Part shown: piece by piece, positions 45,620 to 56,338 of the stretch
Layout: each line of letters opens with the position of its first letter
Numbering within the stretch: the first letter of the stretch is position 1
NCBI GenBank assembly: GCA_026210745.1
Contig: CP110632.1
Location: 1-64,000, forward strand
DNA length: 64,000 nt
Direction: 5' to 3'
Source: Exobasidium rhododendri
Lineage: Eukaryota > Basidiomycota > Exobasidiomycetes > Exobasidiales > Exobasidiaceae
Position numbers and translations under genes: made by a program
The notes under the pieces: model-generated
Seen by the model: the letters and a program-made list of their open reading frames with translations, nothing else
Told to the model about the DNA's origin: nothing
The model's database searches: none

Positions 45620-46108
45620 CTACAGAGGACCCTGCGTCGGCAGTCGATACAGCGTGATTCCTGACAACTGCTGGTAGAAGCCAGGATCGGCCTTGCACTT
45701 GTAGGTGTTGGGGCTGCTCGGTTCGAGGTACTTTGTCACGTATCCCGTCGGTGTGGTGAGGTGGAACTTGACCACCAGCCCGTCAGTGTGCTGATTGCTG
45801 CCAGGGGGATACAGTGGGTCTCGCGTGTCGATGAAGAGCGTCTCGTCAGGGGTGCTGAAGGCGAGGTAGTGGCCGACTTTGCCAGACCGCTTGGTGTAGC
45901 GCGTCGTCTCGTAGGGGTACGGTGCGTTGAGATCGGGTGAAAGGAAGGGCTGCTTGCTAAAGTACACGGGACGATCGAGCCACGGCTTCGTGCAGTCGTC
46001 CATATTGACAGCAGTGCAGTCGAAATCACAAGGAACGATGGCCAAGGCAGGCGAGCACAGCTGGGCCAGGACAGCAACCAGGACGATAAAGAGCGAAAGC
46101 GAGAGCAT
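45620..46108 (-). CDS. small secreted protein, paralogue A
   Basis: 162-residue single-exon protein with a clear signal peptide (hydrophobic MLSLSLFIVLVAVLAQL, cleavage probably after SPALA). The mature part starts IVPCDFDCTAVNMDDC and resembles the divergent neighbour at 46,578-47,087: the Cys spacing PC-x3-CTA...C, an LF-type strand, a V-x-FH/V-x-EF strand, C-x-(A/M)D near the end and a terminal LYRLP/LINLW strand. Four or so Cys could form disulfides. No known domain; candidate effector or surface protein by size, secretion and subtelomeric place. Confidence 0.8.
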   Translation of the reverse strand: MLSLSLFIVLVAVLAQLCSPALAIVPCDFDCTAVNMDDCTKPWLDRPVYFSKQPFLSPDLNAPYPYETTRYTKRSGKVGHYLAFSTPDETLFIDTRDPLYPPGSNQHTDGLVVKFHLTTPTGYVTKYLEPSSPNTYKCKADPGFYQQLSGITLYRLPTQGPL

Positions 46109-46577
46109 GGCGAGGGTCTATTAGGAAGGGAAAGAGGACGTCAGTATGAAAAGGCTCTTGGTTGGAGCAGCTAGTACTAACGACTTACTTGATAAAAGGA
46201 GGACTTGAGTGGATGAAATGGGGGGGGAGGGCGGTCCTCGATGAAGGAGAGTGTATGACCTTTAATAGTCGAGCTTTCAAGGGAGAGTGCCAAGACGCAG
46301 CGGGGTTGGATCGGGCTCCGAATGGGCGAGGGTGAATCTGGCTCTCAATCGCGGTTCAAGGCATCTCCGCAGACTGCCTCCTTGTCGTGGCTGATGTTCC
46401 TTCAAGGTGCGGACAACGGCGTACTTGCAGTCCCGACTCCGCTGGGTGGCGTTGTGTAGCGTTGCTCTCTCTTTTTTTCCCTGCACAAAATTTGGATTGA
46501 CCTTTCTTTGTTCACCTCACCCTCCTCCCTTTACTTCTGCCTATACTACCTGCTACATCCTCACAGTCTCCCACACC
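46109..46577. promoter_or_regulatory. shared divergent promoter of the secreted paralogues
   Basis: 470 bp between two divergent start codons. No gene; pyrimidine-rich on the right, G-run near 46,222. Co-regulation of the pair is plausible but not shown. Confidence 0.45.
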
Positions 46578-47087
46578 ATGCGCCTATCTCTTCTCTTTCG
46601 TACCACTCTTGTCGTCGCCGTTGCCAATGTGACTTCCTTGGCCAATGCCGTGACAATCAAGCCGTGCACCATCACCTGCACTGCATTCGACAAGAGCCAG
46701 TGCCTGAATACGGGCAGCGTCGACTATTCTCGCCTCGTTCCCTATGAGCACGACGAGCACAGGGACAGATTCCCTTACGAAGACAATCCAGACGAGCACA
46801 TCAAAGAGATCGGCGACCCCCACAAGCTCTACTCGGTCGTCTACGAGAACTCCCGCCTCTTTCTTCACGCAGCCAATCCGACCTTTGAGCGCGGCGAGAA
46901 TACGTCGACCCAGGCATTCGTCTTTGAGTTTGTCCTGGCACCATTGAAAGCAGTCGCTACACCAAAGAAGTACGAGAGGCTCTACATGCAGATCAGCAGC
47001 CCGGCGTCGTCCTTCTGCCAGATGGACACCTCCTCACGCTTCTACAACCGACTGATACTGATTAATCTGTGGACCGGGAGGAAGTAG
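46578..47087 (+). CDS. small secreted protein, paralogue B
   Basis: 169-residue single-exon protein. ATG 46,578 begins a typical signal peptide (MRLSLLFRTTLVVAVANVTSL, cleavage near ANA). The mature part starts VTIKPCTITCTAFDKSQC, sharing the PC-x3-CTA pattern and later strands with the protein at 45,620-46,108. Upstream in-frame sequence lacks signal features, so this start fits best. Sequence identity between the paralogues is low, suggesting fast divergence. Function unknown. Confidence 0.8.
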   Translation: MRLSLLFRTTLVVAVANVTSLANAVTIKPCTITCTAFDKSQCLNTGSVDYSRLVPYEHDEHRDRFPYEDNPDEHIKEIGDPHKLYSVVYENSRLFLHAANPTFERGENTSTQAFVFEFVLAPLKAVATPKKYERLYMQISSPASSFCQMDTSSRFYNRLILINLWTGRK

Positions 47088-47488
47088 GGGTGCATACCAT
47101 GAGCGCCCGTGTAGTCGTCATGAGGGAGCACACAATAGACAATGGTACTCTAACCCTACACCAAACAGCGTGCTCAATTCCACTCATGCACTTCTAGTAA
47201 GAATGCTCAAATGACTGCTCAGCATGACTCTATCCTTCCGGCCCGGATTTGTACTTGAAAGCAGACGTCATTCAATTCACAACATAAGCGTCAACAGAAG
47301 ACCTCGCCATGTACGTGTCACCAAGTGGATGTCTTTTCGTTAAAGAAATGAAAAGTAGTCCTAAGAATCATGACAGGAAAGTACAGAGTCGATGTTGTCT
47401 AGTGAAGTTAGAATGGAAAAAGGTACACTGAACCTTTCGTCGATACTCGTGCGCAATCATGTGTTTGCTTCATGTCTTTGCTTGAAGG
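47088..47488. other. intergenic region
   Basis: 400 bp between convergent stop codons; nothing recognised. Confidence 0.4.
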
Positions 47489-48956
47489 TCAAGCGTCGAA
47501 GTGCCTGTCCAAGTTTCCGCATCGTTGCTTCGATATGGCCTCTTTGACATCGGCACCGACCTTTGCCAACCAGGTCGATTCCTCCGTGCCGACAAGGACA
47601 TACCATCCATCTGCGCGTCTCTGCAACCTGGACGCATCGATCAGTGTTCGTACAAGCGGTGGTAGCGAGGGCCATGTCCTGACCTCTTGCAGTGCCTCAT
47701 CCACCGAGAGAGATGGTTTCGCTTCCGTCTTGCGCCATCCTTTCAAAGCCCAAGCCGCTCCTACGGCATCGTCTACACTTTCGCGGCGTCTCAAGTCTAA
47801 CAAGACGACCGTTGCTCCGAGCACGATGAAGAAAGTGACGATTACGGACACACGAACAAGACCCTTGAGCCACCACTGCCAAGACCCACAAAGAGGCCAC
47901 GAGACGAGAGCCAGCAAGAACAGGGCGATCGTCGTGAAGAATAAGTTCACAGGATTGACGGATGCCACGATTGGATGTCGATATGTACGAGCTGCCTCTT
48001 GCGTCGCAAAGTAGTGCACGCTCATCAACGGAGCCGGGCAGAGGACTTCCACAGTGAGGTGATGTGTAGAAGAAGAGGAAAACCATCCACGCGGTATCAT
48101 CTTGTTGATCTCTGACTCGATGAAGTCCATGTCCCATCCATACGAGACTTGTGGAATGATGAGCCATCTGGATCGATAGGATGATGCGGCATTGTTGCAC
48201 AGGTAGTTGTACAGGAGCTGGTGAGTGTTTCCACTGTCACGCGTGCCATCCCGCAGACAAGCCCAGGGCGGGACTGTGTTCCTCTTTCGCCGTGCATTCC
48301 AGTGCTTTACCGAGCCTGGAGTGGCCAGCTCGAGAAAGTTGCCGACGCTGTTGATGACTCGTGCTTCGTCTTCCTCGCAGTACTGATCGGGCCATTCCGA
48401 GCGTCGATTGCAAAGTCTCTTGCACACACCAGACGCAGCCGCATGACCAGGACTGGAGCGGATGGATGGACAGTCATCCGCCTTTCCATACAGGGCACCT
48501 TGCATTGGCAGCATCTTTGGAAGAGGAACTGTAAAGGAGAAATTGCAGGAAGGATCATCCTCGAATGGGTGGCTGGTCACCTTCAGATAGAATTGCGGCG
48601 ATGCGGTGGACAATTGCGAGGAGATCAGGTTGTCTACACATCATCATGTTCTTCAGTCAATGTTCCCCCCCGATCCTGCTCTAGCCTCCTTGAACGTTTC
48701 TCACAAACTCACAAAGCGCATTGTAGTCTCGGATTCCATTGTCAAGGCCGCAATAGACGCCTTCTTGTACTGTCAGGCCAAGACTGTCGAGTACGGACAC
48801 GGACTCTTGTGCTTGCGGATGTTCTCCATCAGCAAGGGAAGAGGATTCTCCTGAAGGTTCAGGAGGCTGCATCGGTACGGCCACATATCCTTTGCTGGTA
48901 GGCTGACCCTGCGAGGGCAGACCCTCATCATACGAGGGTGGATGCTCAAACTTCAT
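47489..48956 (-). CDS. membrane protein with two transmembrane helices
   Basis: Two exons, 48,956-48,713 and 48,633-47,489, with a 79-nt GTGAGT...TAG intron; 462 residues. The N-terminus is Pro/Ser-rich (PPSYDEGLPSQ). A large region with several Cys, basic patches and GWDMDFIESEINKMIPRGW follows. Two hydrophobic helices lie at about 311-330 (LFFTTIALFLLALVSWPL) and 339-360 (GLVRVSVIVTFFIVLGATVV). A ~90-residue C-terminal tail completes it. The layout looks like a fungal multi-copy membrane family, but I cannot name it. Confidence 0.75.
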
Positions 48957-49342
48957 CACTGTTGACGGTGTCGGTGGATGACAATGTTGACGGTGTGGGA
49001 GGAGAGGACCGAATAGCTGGTAAATTTACAATCAACTTCAATCAACTTCAATGCACATATTTGTGTGTGTGTCCACATGGGAAAAAACGCACGCGAAGAC
49101 TTGCTGATCAAAACCACATGATCTTGATCGACGTCTTCTTTAGATTTCATGCCTACTAATCCTACTTGCATTGAAGGTCGCACTGGGACCTGGATCTTCG
49201 AGATTAGAGACGAAGCAGCAGCCTGCCTGTTGTCCGTTCAAGTCAGAGAGCTCCGCCCACTTTATCAGAGTCTTTGTCGTTCGCTGTACACTCTTGCACC
49301 TTACAGATCTACAAATTACAGCCTATCCTAATTAGAAGGAGG
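48957..49342. other. intergenic region
   Basis: 385 bp; no gene. Contains a small tandem ATCAACTTCA duplication (about 49,030-49,051). Confidence 0.4.
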
Positions 49343-50656
49343 TCACCGCCTGTCGAGGGACAAGAACTGCCTGTTCTTCCTCCACGCCTTGTAGTACGAA
49401 TTGATTGGCTCCTCGACGTAGATTGTGGAAAACATGGCAAAGAGAAAGGCGACGGCCGAGTCTCCCATCGCTGGCCACATCGTGTACGTGTTGTGCGACA
49501 GGAACAGGATCGGGATCTGCCAGAGATACCACGCATAGGAGACACGCCCAACGAATTTGAGGGGGCTCCACTCTAGTAAGAAGTTGCCCTTCGGTGAAGT
49601 GCTCACGCTGCACAGGACGAGCGAGGTGGAGAGCGTCGTCAGGATGTCGGTCCAGGTCAATACGGGCTTGAAGTGGTGCTCCCAGCCGGGAAAGTAGTTC
49701 TCGTACCTGGGTTGCGGCAAGTACGTGAGGTAGACTGTCGCAGCCATGAGGAGTAGCCCCACGTAGGAGGCACCCGTCTTTTTGACTTGTGAGGGCACAG
49801 GAACGAGACGAAGAAGCGAGCCGAAGAGCATCTTGTACACGTTCAGTGGCAGGGCAGAGTACCAGTCCATGTCGCCCAGCACGCCAGGGTACATGGTGAC
49901 GTACAATCTCGTGGCGATGGAGAGTGCAATGGCGGTGACGATGAGCAGGCCCCTTGTGACGTTCCTCCTCGCCAGAAGGAAAGGCAACACAATCGACCAG
50001 ATGATGTAGAACTGCTCCTCGCAAGCCAGGGACCATAGCTGTGGAAAGGGTCCTGATGTCTCCGGCAGCTCCAGGCTGCGTATGTTGGATAGGTATGTGA
50101 TCGCCAAGAGAGAGTAGCGATTCATCTTGGCCTTGTCGTCCGGCCAAAAGTAGAGGTAGTGCCAACCATAGTGAAGTACGATCAGGAACAGAAGGGCAGG
50201 AGCGAGTCGGAAGAATCGATCGGCGTAGAAGCGTGCAAAGTAGGCCTGCCTCGATGCTGCTCCATCCTCCACCCGAATGAGCACGGCAGTGATAAGGAAA
50301 CCCGACAGGACAAAGAAAATCGTCACGCCCATCGATCCGATAGCGTCTCGCAGATTCTGAGGACCGGGAAGGCAGTGGCTGACGACTGTGAATGAGACAG
50401 CCATGCCACGCAGCCCCTCGAGTGCCGGTATGAACGTGTGCGCCATTGGATCCACCGGACTCCACGCCACCTTCTTCGCTGTCACTGTGTCATCCTCCGA
50501 GTGATACCATCTACCGACACTTCCCAGCGACCACTTCTCCCTCCCATGCCGAAATGAGACAGCCTGATCCTGACCAATCAGAGGCTCCAGGTCACCGACG
50601 TCAGTCGAGGTCGAAGTCGAGCAGGTGCCGGTCTCTTCCAGCTCGTACGCCTCCAT
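49343..50656 (-). CDS. acyltransferase-3 family membrane enzyme
   Basis: About 437-residue multi-pass O-acyltransferase. Early motif HTFIPALEGLRGMAVSFTVVSH with the catalytic-type His, then FFVLSGFLIT, the RFYADRFFRLAPALLF block, LWSLACEEQFYIIW, and around ten hydrophobic helices, ending with SYAWYLWQIPILF and VEEPINSYY. These enzymes move acyl groups onto sugars, lipids or small molecules. The ATG at 50,656 (MEAYELEE) gives a normal cytosolic tail; an in-frame ATG at 50,773 would add 39 residues with a signal-like hydrophobic stretch. In this cluster it could acylate a metabolite (inference). Confidence 0.9.
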   Translation of the reverse strand: MEAYELEETGTCSTSTSTDVGDLEPLIGQDQAVSFRHGREKWSLGSVGRWYHSEDDTVTAKKVAWSPVDPMAHTFIPALEGLRGMAVSFTVVSHCLPGPQNLRDAIGSMGVTIFFVLSGFLITAVLIRVEDGAASRQAYFARFYADRFFRLAPALLFLIVLHYGWHYLYFWPDDKAKMNRYSLLAITYLSNIRSLELPETSGPFPQLWSLACEEQFYIIWSIVLPFLLARRNVTRGLLIVTAIALSIATRLYVTMYPGVLGDMDWYSALPLNVYKMLFGSLLRLVPVPSQVKKTGASYVGLLLMAATVYLTYLPQPRYENYFPGWEHHFKPVLTWTDILTTLSTSLVLCSVSTSPKGNFLLEWSPLKFVGRVSYAWYLWQIPILFLSHNTYTMWPAMGDSAVAFLFAMFSTIYVEEPINSYYKAWRKNRQFLSLDRR

Positions 50657-50773
50657 CCCGCAGATCAAGTTCAGGAAAGGGTGCTGTCGGGTAGTAAGTG
50701 GAGAAGAAGAGAGGGAAGAAGGGAGGAGGAAGGCTGCTATAATTAAAATCTGGAAACAACACAACTTCAACAT

Positions 50774-51528
50774 TCTCCGCAGATTCCCCTGCAGCTTGGC
50801 AACTTTTAATTTTAGTCTTTGGTTTCATTCGGATTCGGCGGCGACGGCGGCTATTACTGTAATTAAAATAGGAGATAGAAGCCGCGACTGGAACAAATAG
50901 ATACGAAGCAGCGATAAGCAAATAGAACGCGCATCCACGTGGCGGTAAGATCAGTCATCAGCAGCGTGCTTGAACTAACCTCACTATCATCCCCTGAAGC
51001 GTGGCGTCTCGGCTCTAAGATGGCCCACCATGTATGCTCGACCAGGAAGCACGGATGCTCACTTTAGGCGTAGAGACACTATGCCGTCATCGTTCGCCAG
51101 ACACACGTATAGTGTACCTCTCTTCCCCTTTCAATCTACACCGATGGATCGGGTGAAAAGACAGAATGAATAGTGATTATGCGCTCCTGAAATAGTATGA
51201 ATCGGTGTGTCCTCCTTTTAGAGGGCCATAACCACTCTGCGTCACAAAGAGCACCTGAACAAAGTCCAACACAGACTCCATTCTAGTCCTTTGCGCCGAG
51301 TCTCTACATCCTCGGATACGAAGCCTCGTATCTGTGCGCATAATTTAATCTGTCTTTGGACGATACTGGTACCTTGAAGATCGATCAGCGAAAAGAAGCC
51401 TTAGAGTGCTATTGGCCTCGTCGAGGCGGAACTACATAGAGTCAAAGTAAGACAATGGGGTGCCGAGCCATCCGCCTTGGTGAGGAGGTGTCTGACAGGC
51501 TTCCGATCATCGTGAAGATGTAAAGGCA
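50774..51528. other. intergenic region
   Basis: About 750 bp upstream of the acyltransferase and of the secreted-protein gene. No gene or repeat seen. Confidence 0.4.
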
Positions 51529-51536
51529 TATAAAAG
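51529..51536 (+). promoter_or_regulatory. TATA box
   Basis: TATAAAAG 55-62 bp before the start codon at 51,591. Confidence 0.55.
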
Positions 51537-51590
51537 GTGGCTCCTTCTATGATTCGTATCTTGACAGCCATCCTCACAAACTTCATCGCC

Positions 51591-52067
51591 ATGCAGCTTT
51601 TCACCAAATTGGCCGTTCTAGTGCCCCTCTTCAGCGCTGCTCTCGTTCAGTCAGCGACGATCAAACAAGTGGCGTGCGCTCCTTTTGATCTCCGCTTCTC
51701 TGCGGATTCAAAGTGGGAACAGAACGGCCTGCTCGATATCGACGATCGTGGAGATGCTGGCGGGCTCTACAAATCAGGCCACAAGAGGATCGTAAGAAAT
51801 ATCGGCCAAAAGTGGGGCGAGCGAGATCGATACATGTACACCATCTTTGCAGGCGTCGGCAGGGATGTGGGAAGCACACTCTACGTGCAGGTCGACAGAT
51901 CAAGTGGAAAAGGCTTGGGACAGAAGTTCCGGGTCAACTTTTACGACAAGAAGAACAGGGACACGATGCTCGGATCCTACTGGATCAGTCCGAATGAGAG
52001 GTGCACCATCAAGAGTCCTTTTGCTGCCGACAGCGTCGATCGTATTTCGGTGTGGTCCCAACTATGA
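51591..52067 (+). CDS. small secreted protein
   Basis: 158-residue single-exon protein from ATG 51,591, with a signal peptide (MQLFTKLAVLVPLFSAALVQSA). The mature part has only two Cys (VACAPF and ERCTIK), many charged residues and a beta-strand pattern ending DRISVWSQL. An upstream in-frame ATG (51,549) would spoil the signal peptide, and lies close to the TATA box. No known domain. Size and secretion make it an effector candidate. Confidence 0.75.
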   Translation: MQLFTKLAVLVPLFSAALVQSATIKQVACAPFDLRFSADSKWEQNGLLDIDDRGDAGGLYKSGHKRIVRNIGQKWGERDRYMYTIFAGVGRDVGSTLYVQVDRSSGKGLGQKFRVNFYDKKNRDTMLGSYWISPNERCTIKSPFAADSVDRISVWSQL

Positions 52068-52648
52068 GCGGCTTTTCTCTCTTGTTCTCCTCCCTCTTCT
52101 CACCCAAACAGTATGATCCTGTATTCCCATCTCGATATCTACTGAATCTCGCTAATACTAGTATACTTAGAATCTCCTTGCAACTGTGAACAAGACCGCC
52201 AAGACTGTTTTGCAAGCGGATCCTCAACCTAATCTTCTTCTTGAAGCTGCGGAGTACAGATCGTAAGGCAATCTCGCCTTGCTGGGGCCCGCTCTCAACC
52301 CTTTAGAAGTCATATCCGAGATGTGTGCTATGACTGTTGCCTATTCCGCTCGTGATGCATCTCCGCGCCGCCCTGTTGCGTCGTCTCGTGAGCATATATT
52401 TGAGACGCCACCAGCCACCATTGGTCTGCTATGCCGGACCGACGTGCACAAAAGCGGCCCCTATCGTGTGCTGAGTATGAAAGCGGAGAGAGACAATCAG
52501 CATCCTCTCGCATGTTTTCTCCTGACTCTCGCCGCTCCTTTTGTGTAGTGAAAGCAGACTCGCATAAAGGCGTCAACCAGGTTCCAGTCGAATGAGCCCA
52601 TCTTCCCCTCCGCCATCTTACTTTCCCTTCTGAAGCTCCAGCCTCACA
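52068..52648. other. intergenic region
   Basis: 580 bp between two + strand secreted-protein genes; no gene recognised. Confidence 0.4.
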
Positions 52649-53251
52649 ATGCACTTCACTCCTCTACTTGCCGCCTTTGCTCTTCTAGTCACCTTAGTAC
52701 TCGCAAATGAGGACGGATCCGATCAGCATGTCAACCTAGAAGCACGAGGATCGGCTTACCCATGCCCTAAAGGTCAGCGTCATCAGTACCCAGGGGGTGG
52801 GCCCTGCTTCGACATTCCTCCGCCCATCAATGCATGCGAGCTCCTGTGCACATCGAAGCCGCATGTGAATGCCTCTCGCTGGGGTCCTGAACAGCCGGGG
52901 ATGTATTGCATGCATGAGAAACTCCCCCTCGCTGGAGTACCTACGGACCCTACGTCCAATCCAGATGCAAAGTCGAAGAGTTGGATGATCACAAACACAG
53001 GGGAAGCCTTTCGAACGATCAAGGGGGAAGAGAGAGACTTCAAAGGAAGCATCACAGAAGCAGGCGAACTCGAAATGGGCTCTTACGGCGTCACTGCAGC
53101 AGGCTTCAAGTACGTCGTCGGTCTCAAAGTAGGCAGCTGGGTGTACTACTACAACCTGAAAGGCTACTCCAACTGCCGCACACCTGCGCCCGGTATCAGG
53201 GATCAATACCTGCTTCTGACCAAGGTGACAGTGTACGACAATGGCTATTGA
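52649..53251 (+). CDS. small secreted protein with Cys-rich N-terminus
   Basis: 200-residue single-exon protein. Signal peptide MHFTPLLAAFALLVTLVLA, then NEDGSDQHVNLEARG, where LEAR could be a pro-peptide cut site. Cys residues fall at YPCPKG, GPCFDI, CELLCTS, YCMHE and NCRTP. The C-terminal half (ITNTGEAFRTIKGEERDF..., GLKVGSWVYYYNLKGYSN) appears beta-rich. No known domain. Its size and chromosomal place match the other secreted proteins nearby, though no sequence similarity to them is clear. Confidence 0.78.
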   Translation: MHFTPLLAAFALLVTLVLANEDGSDQHVNLEARGSAYPCPKGQRHQYPGGGPCFDIPPPINACELLCTSKPHVNASRWGPEQPGMYCMHEKLPLAGVPTDPTSNPDAKSKSWMITNTGEAFRTIKGEERDFKGSITEAGELEMGSYGVTAAGFKYVVGLKVGSWVYYYNLKGYSNCRTPAPGIRDQYLLLTKVTVYDNGY

Positions 53252-53614
53252 CAGACATGAATCTGATAGATAATGACCATGGTTGGCTAAACGAGTGAAT
53301 GCGTGATGAGTGTGACATGAAGTGGAGATGCGAAGAAAGAGGGGGTAGGCGACAGATGACGCGCGTGTGATTGTGTTGCTTCTTCCTGCTGATTGTGGAG
53401 GGAAGGGCCAGGGCGTGATTAGTCAGCCGGGGTATACTTTTTTATTCGCCAAACAAGATTCGCCGCCGCCATTATGTCTGGAGTGGACAGATTTTAGCTG
53501 TTTGGAGTGCGTGTGCAATCATCATCTGGCCCACTCCAACAGCTCCTCTAGTACTGAATCGAGGTCTTTTGCTTGCTGAACTCCGGCTCCAGCAGTAGCA
53601 GGGCGAGAGAAGGT
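53252..53614. promoter_or_regulatory. promoter region of the DHA1 transporter gene
   Basis: About 360 bp upstream of ATG 53,615; no gene. TTTTTTATTCG near 53,438 is the only AT-rich core-promoter candidate. Confidence 0.35.
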
Positions 53615-55818
53615 ATGCAGCACCTCAATGAGAAGGACGGCAAGCCAAAGTCAATAAGAGAGGCGTCAACGGAAACTGCGACCCTCAATGCCACCGATCT
53701 GGAAAGGCCAGCTCGTGGTGGTGATGTAAGGGAGGATGAGGTGCCGAAGGAGAGCCTTCACTTTATACAGACAGAGGAAGGGCTTAGGAAGGTTCAATTC
53801 GTCGAAGGTGACCCTGAGGTGAGCGCAGAAGTGGAAAGAGGCAACAAGGAACACCTGACTTGGCTGATCCACCTTCCTTTTGTCTTTTGTTTAGAACCCC
53901 CGAAACTGGTCCCGCGGAAAAAAGTGGTACTTGACCATCCTATGCAGCTACCTTAACATTCTCGTCTCCTCTCAGGCAAGTGCTTATTCGACGGGACAGA
54001 CGCAAATCGTCGAAGAGTTCGGCATCAGCGATGAATTAGCGATAGGCGGTCTAAGTCTATACATCCTCGGTAGGTTTCAGCTTTGAATGCTCGCTTGTGC
54101 GATCGGTGCATCAATCGAATTACCCGCTCACCGTATCCTCCCCCCACCCCTTCTTGTCTTCTCTTTGCAGGCTTTGCCATTGGTCCGATGCTCATGGCCC
54201 CCTTGAGTGAGACATTTGGACGGCGCAGAGTATACGTCTGGTGCTGGACTTTGTTCGTCCTGCTTCAGTTTGGCGTTGCTTTCGCTCCAAACATTCCCGT
54301 TCTCTTGTGAGTGTTGCGGGAGGTCTTCGGCGCAAGTCTTTCCTGAATTACCCCCCTCCTTCCAGCGTATTCCGGTTCCTCACCGGCTTCTTCTCGTCGC
54401 CCCCTCTGGCAAACACCGGTGAGCAGCGAGAATAAAGCAGTACGAAAGACGCAGAGGAAATCAGGTGCCGACCCCGAATTGTCCTTACCCACAGGTGGCG
54501 TGATCAGCGATCTCTGGGCAAGGGACGAATCAGGTCCTGCCATGGCATTCTACACATTCGGCTCCTGCATGGCGCCACAATTGGGAAATGTGTATGCCGG
54601 TTTCATTGCGCAACAACTTGGATGGAGGTGGATCTTCTACCTGACTAGTTTGCTCATCCTCGGTCTTCACTGGTTTCTCATCTTCTTCACCCTCAAAGAG
54701 ACGCGGCACAAGTGAGTTTTGCAGTAGGAGACGGAGCTCCGAGATGATGTCTTATGTATACGTCCCCTCGCGCAGCATTCTTCTGGAGAAAAAGGCGGCA
54801 AGACTGCGGACAGAGACGGGAGATGAAACGTACGTCTCCTTTGATTCCAATGAGACAAAGACGATGTGGCAATTACTACAGCATAGTCTTTCGAGGCCGT
54901 TCGTCTTTCTGGCGACGGAGCCGATCACCATGTTTGCTTCTTTGTGGTATGTGAGAAGGAAACTTTGACAAGCTCGTCTGCCTGTCCTCAACTAGATTTC
55001 TCCCTTTTCTTCTTTGCCTGACACAGGAATGGACTGCTCTTCGGCCTCATCTTTCTCTTCAACGAAGCCTTTGTCGCTGTCTTTGGACCGGGCGAAGGGT
55101 ACAATTGGCAGCACCCCGGCGTGGTTCAGTTGACCTTTCTCGCTCTGGTTGTTGGGGAAGTGATTGGCTACCTCCTCTATCCCTTCACGCAGGAGCGGTA
55201 CTACCAAAAGGCGATCAAGAAGGCGGGTCAGAGTGTACCAGAGGCTAGAATGGCGAGCGGAGTCGTCGGTTGCTGCCTCCTTCCTGTCGGGCTTTTCATC
55301 TTTGCCTGGACGTGCGATCGGAGCATTTCCTTCATCGTGCCGCTTATCGGTGCCGCCATCTTTGGGTGGGTCCTGCCTCGTTACTCCTTCGAATTATTTC
55401 ACACTGACTTAGCATTCCTTTCTGTCTCCAGCCTTGGCTTCTTCCAGGTTCTCTATGGCATCCTCAGCTGGACGATCGACTCGTATCAGGAGTACGCTGC
55501 TTCCGCCTTGGGTGCGACTATCCTTGTGCGAAATCTACTGGGAGCCGCCTTCCCTCTCATAGGCAGGCCAATGTATCAAAATTTGGGGAGGCACTGGGCA
55601 AGCAGTCTTATCGCCTTTCTGGGCGTGCCCCTGATACCGTGAGTGGATAGAGTAGAGGAGGAAAAGAAACGATCAAATAATCGTATTGATCGCCCTCTCT
55701 TACACTGATTAATTTTCACAGCATCTCCTGGATGTTCTTCTTTAAGGGGCATCTCATTCGCGCAAAGAGTCCATACGCTGCCACTCACTTCCAGGACGGC
55801 AAAGACGAAGCGCATTGA
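53615..55818 (+). CDS. MFS drug:H+ antiporter, DHA1-type (12 TM)
   Basis: Exporter of small molecules at the plasma membrane. About eight exons; clear junctions include 53,818/53,895, 54,069/54,171 and 54,306/54,366, with GTGAG(T/C) or GTAGGT donors. The cytosolic N-terminus ends DPENPRNWSRGKKW, typical of fungal DHA1 transporters. Then come GGLSLYILGFAIGPMLMAPLSETFGRRRVY (antiporter motif A region), FRFLTGFFSSPPLANTGGVISDLW (DHA1 signature), a central loop after FTLKETRH, and later helices ending GVPLIPISWMFFFKG. All parts are present, so the gene looks intact. Substrate unknown; may export the cluster product. Confidence 0.9.
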
Positions 55819-56338
55819 GTTCACATTGTACGACGGCCCTCTACTCCTGCCCCCTTCTATACTGCTTCTATCTGCTCCTGCTAATAACCATAGACTATAA
55901 AGATTAAGATGCCGACGCTGCCGCACATCAGATTTCTCACGGGAACAACAGGAGTGCGGCAAGGGTGTTCGACCAGTCTCCCGTATGTTGCTGGGAGGGA
56001 GTCATTGAAGCGATGCGCGCCTCTGCAGATGAGGTCGTAACCATGTCAGCCTGCATTTAGGTCTGCGACATGTGCCTCTACGAGATGGTCGACATGGCAA
56101 AGAGTGAGCGGCAGGATTCAGAATGTAGTGACAATTCATTGAGAAGGCCCGCTAGATTGTCGCTGCAGATCACGTCTGAAGAAGCTCTGTGAAGGGATCC
56201 AATCTATGTATTAAGAAATTGCAAAAAGCACCAGGGGAGGAAGAAGAACAGAATTACGAGGGAACAGTGACAGTGGGGAAAAGAAAAAGGGGATGCAGAG
56301 TACCGAGTATGGAAAAAGGAAAAGGAAAAGGAACAGCT
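55819..56338. other. intergenic region
   Basis: 520 bp between convergent stop codons; A-rich near 56,275-56,335. No gene. Confidence 0.4.

Noticed and set aside
49332-50465. Minus-strand open frame of 377 codons overlapping the acyltransferase
   Set aside because: His/Arg-rich alternate frame; the other frame carries all acyltransferase-3 motifs.
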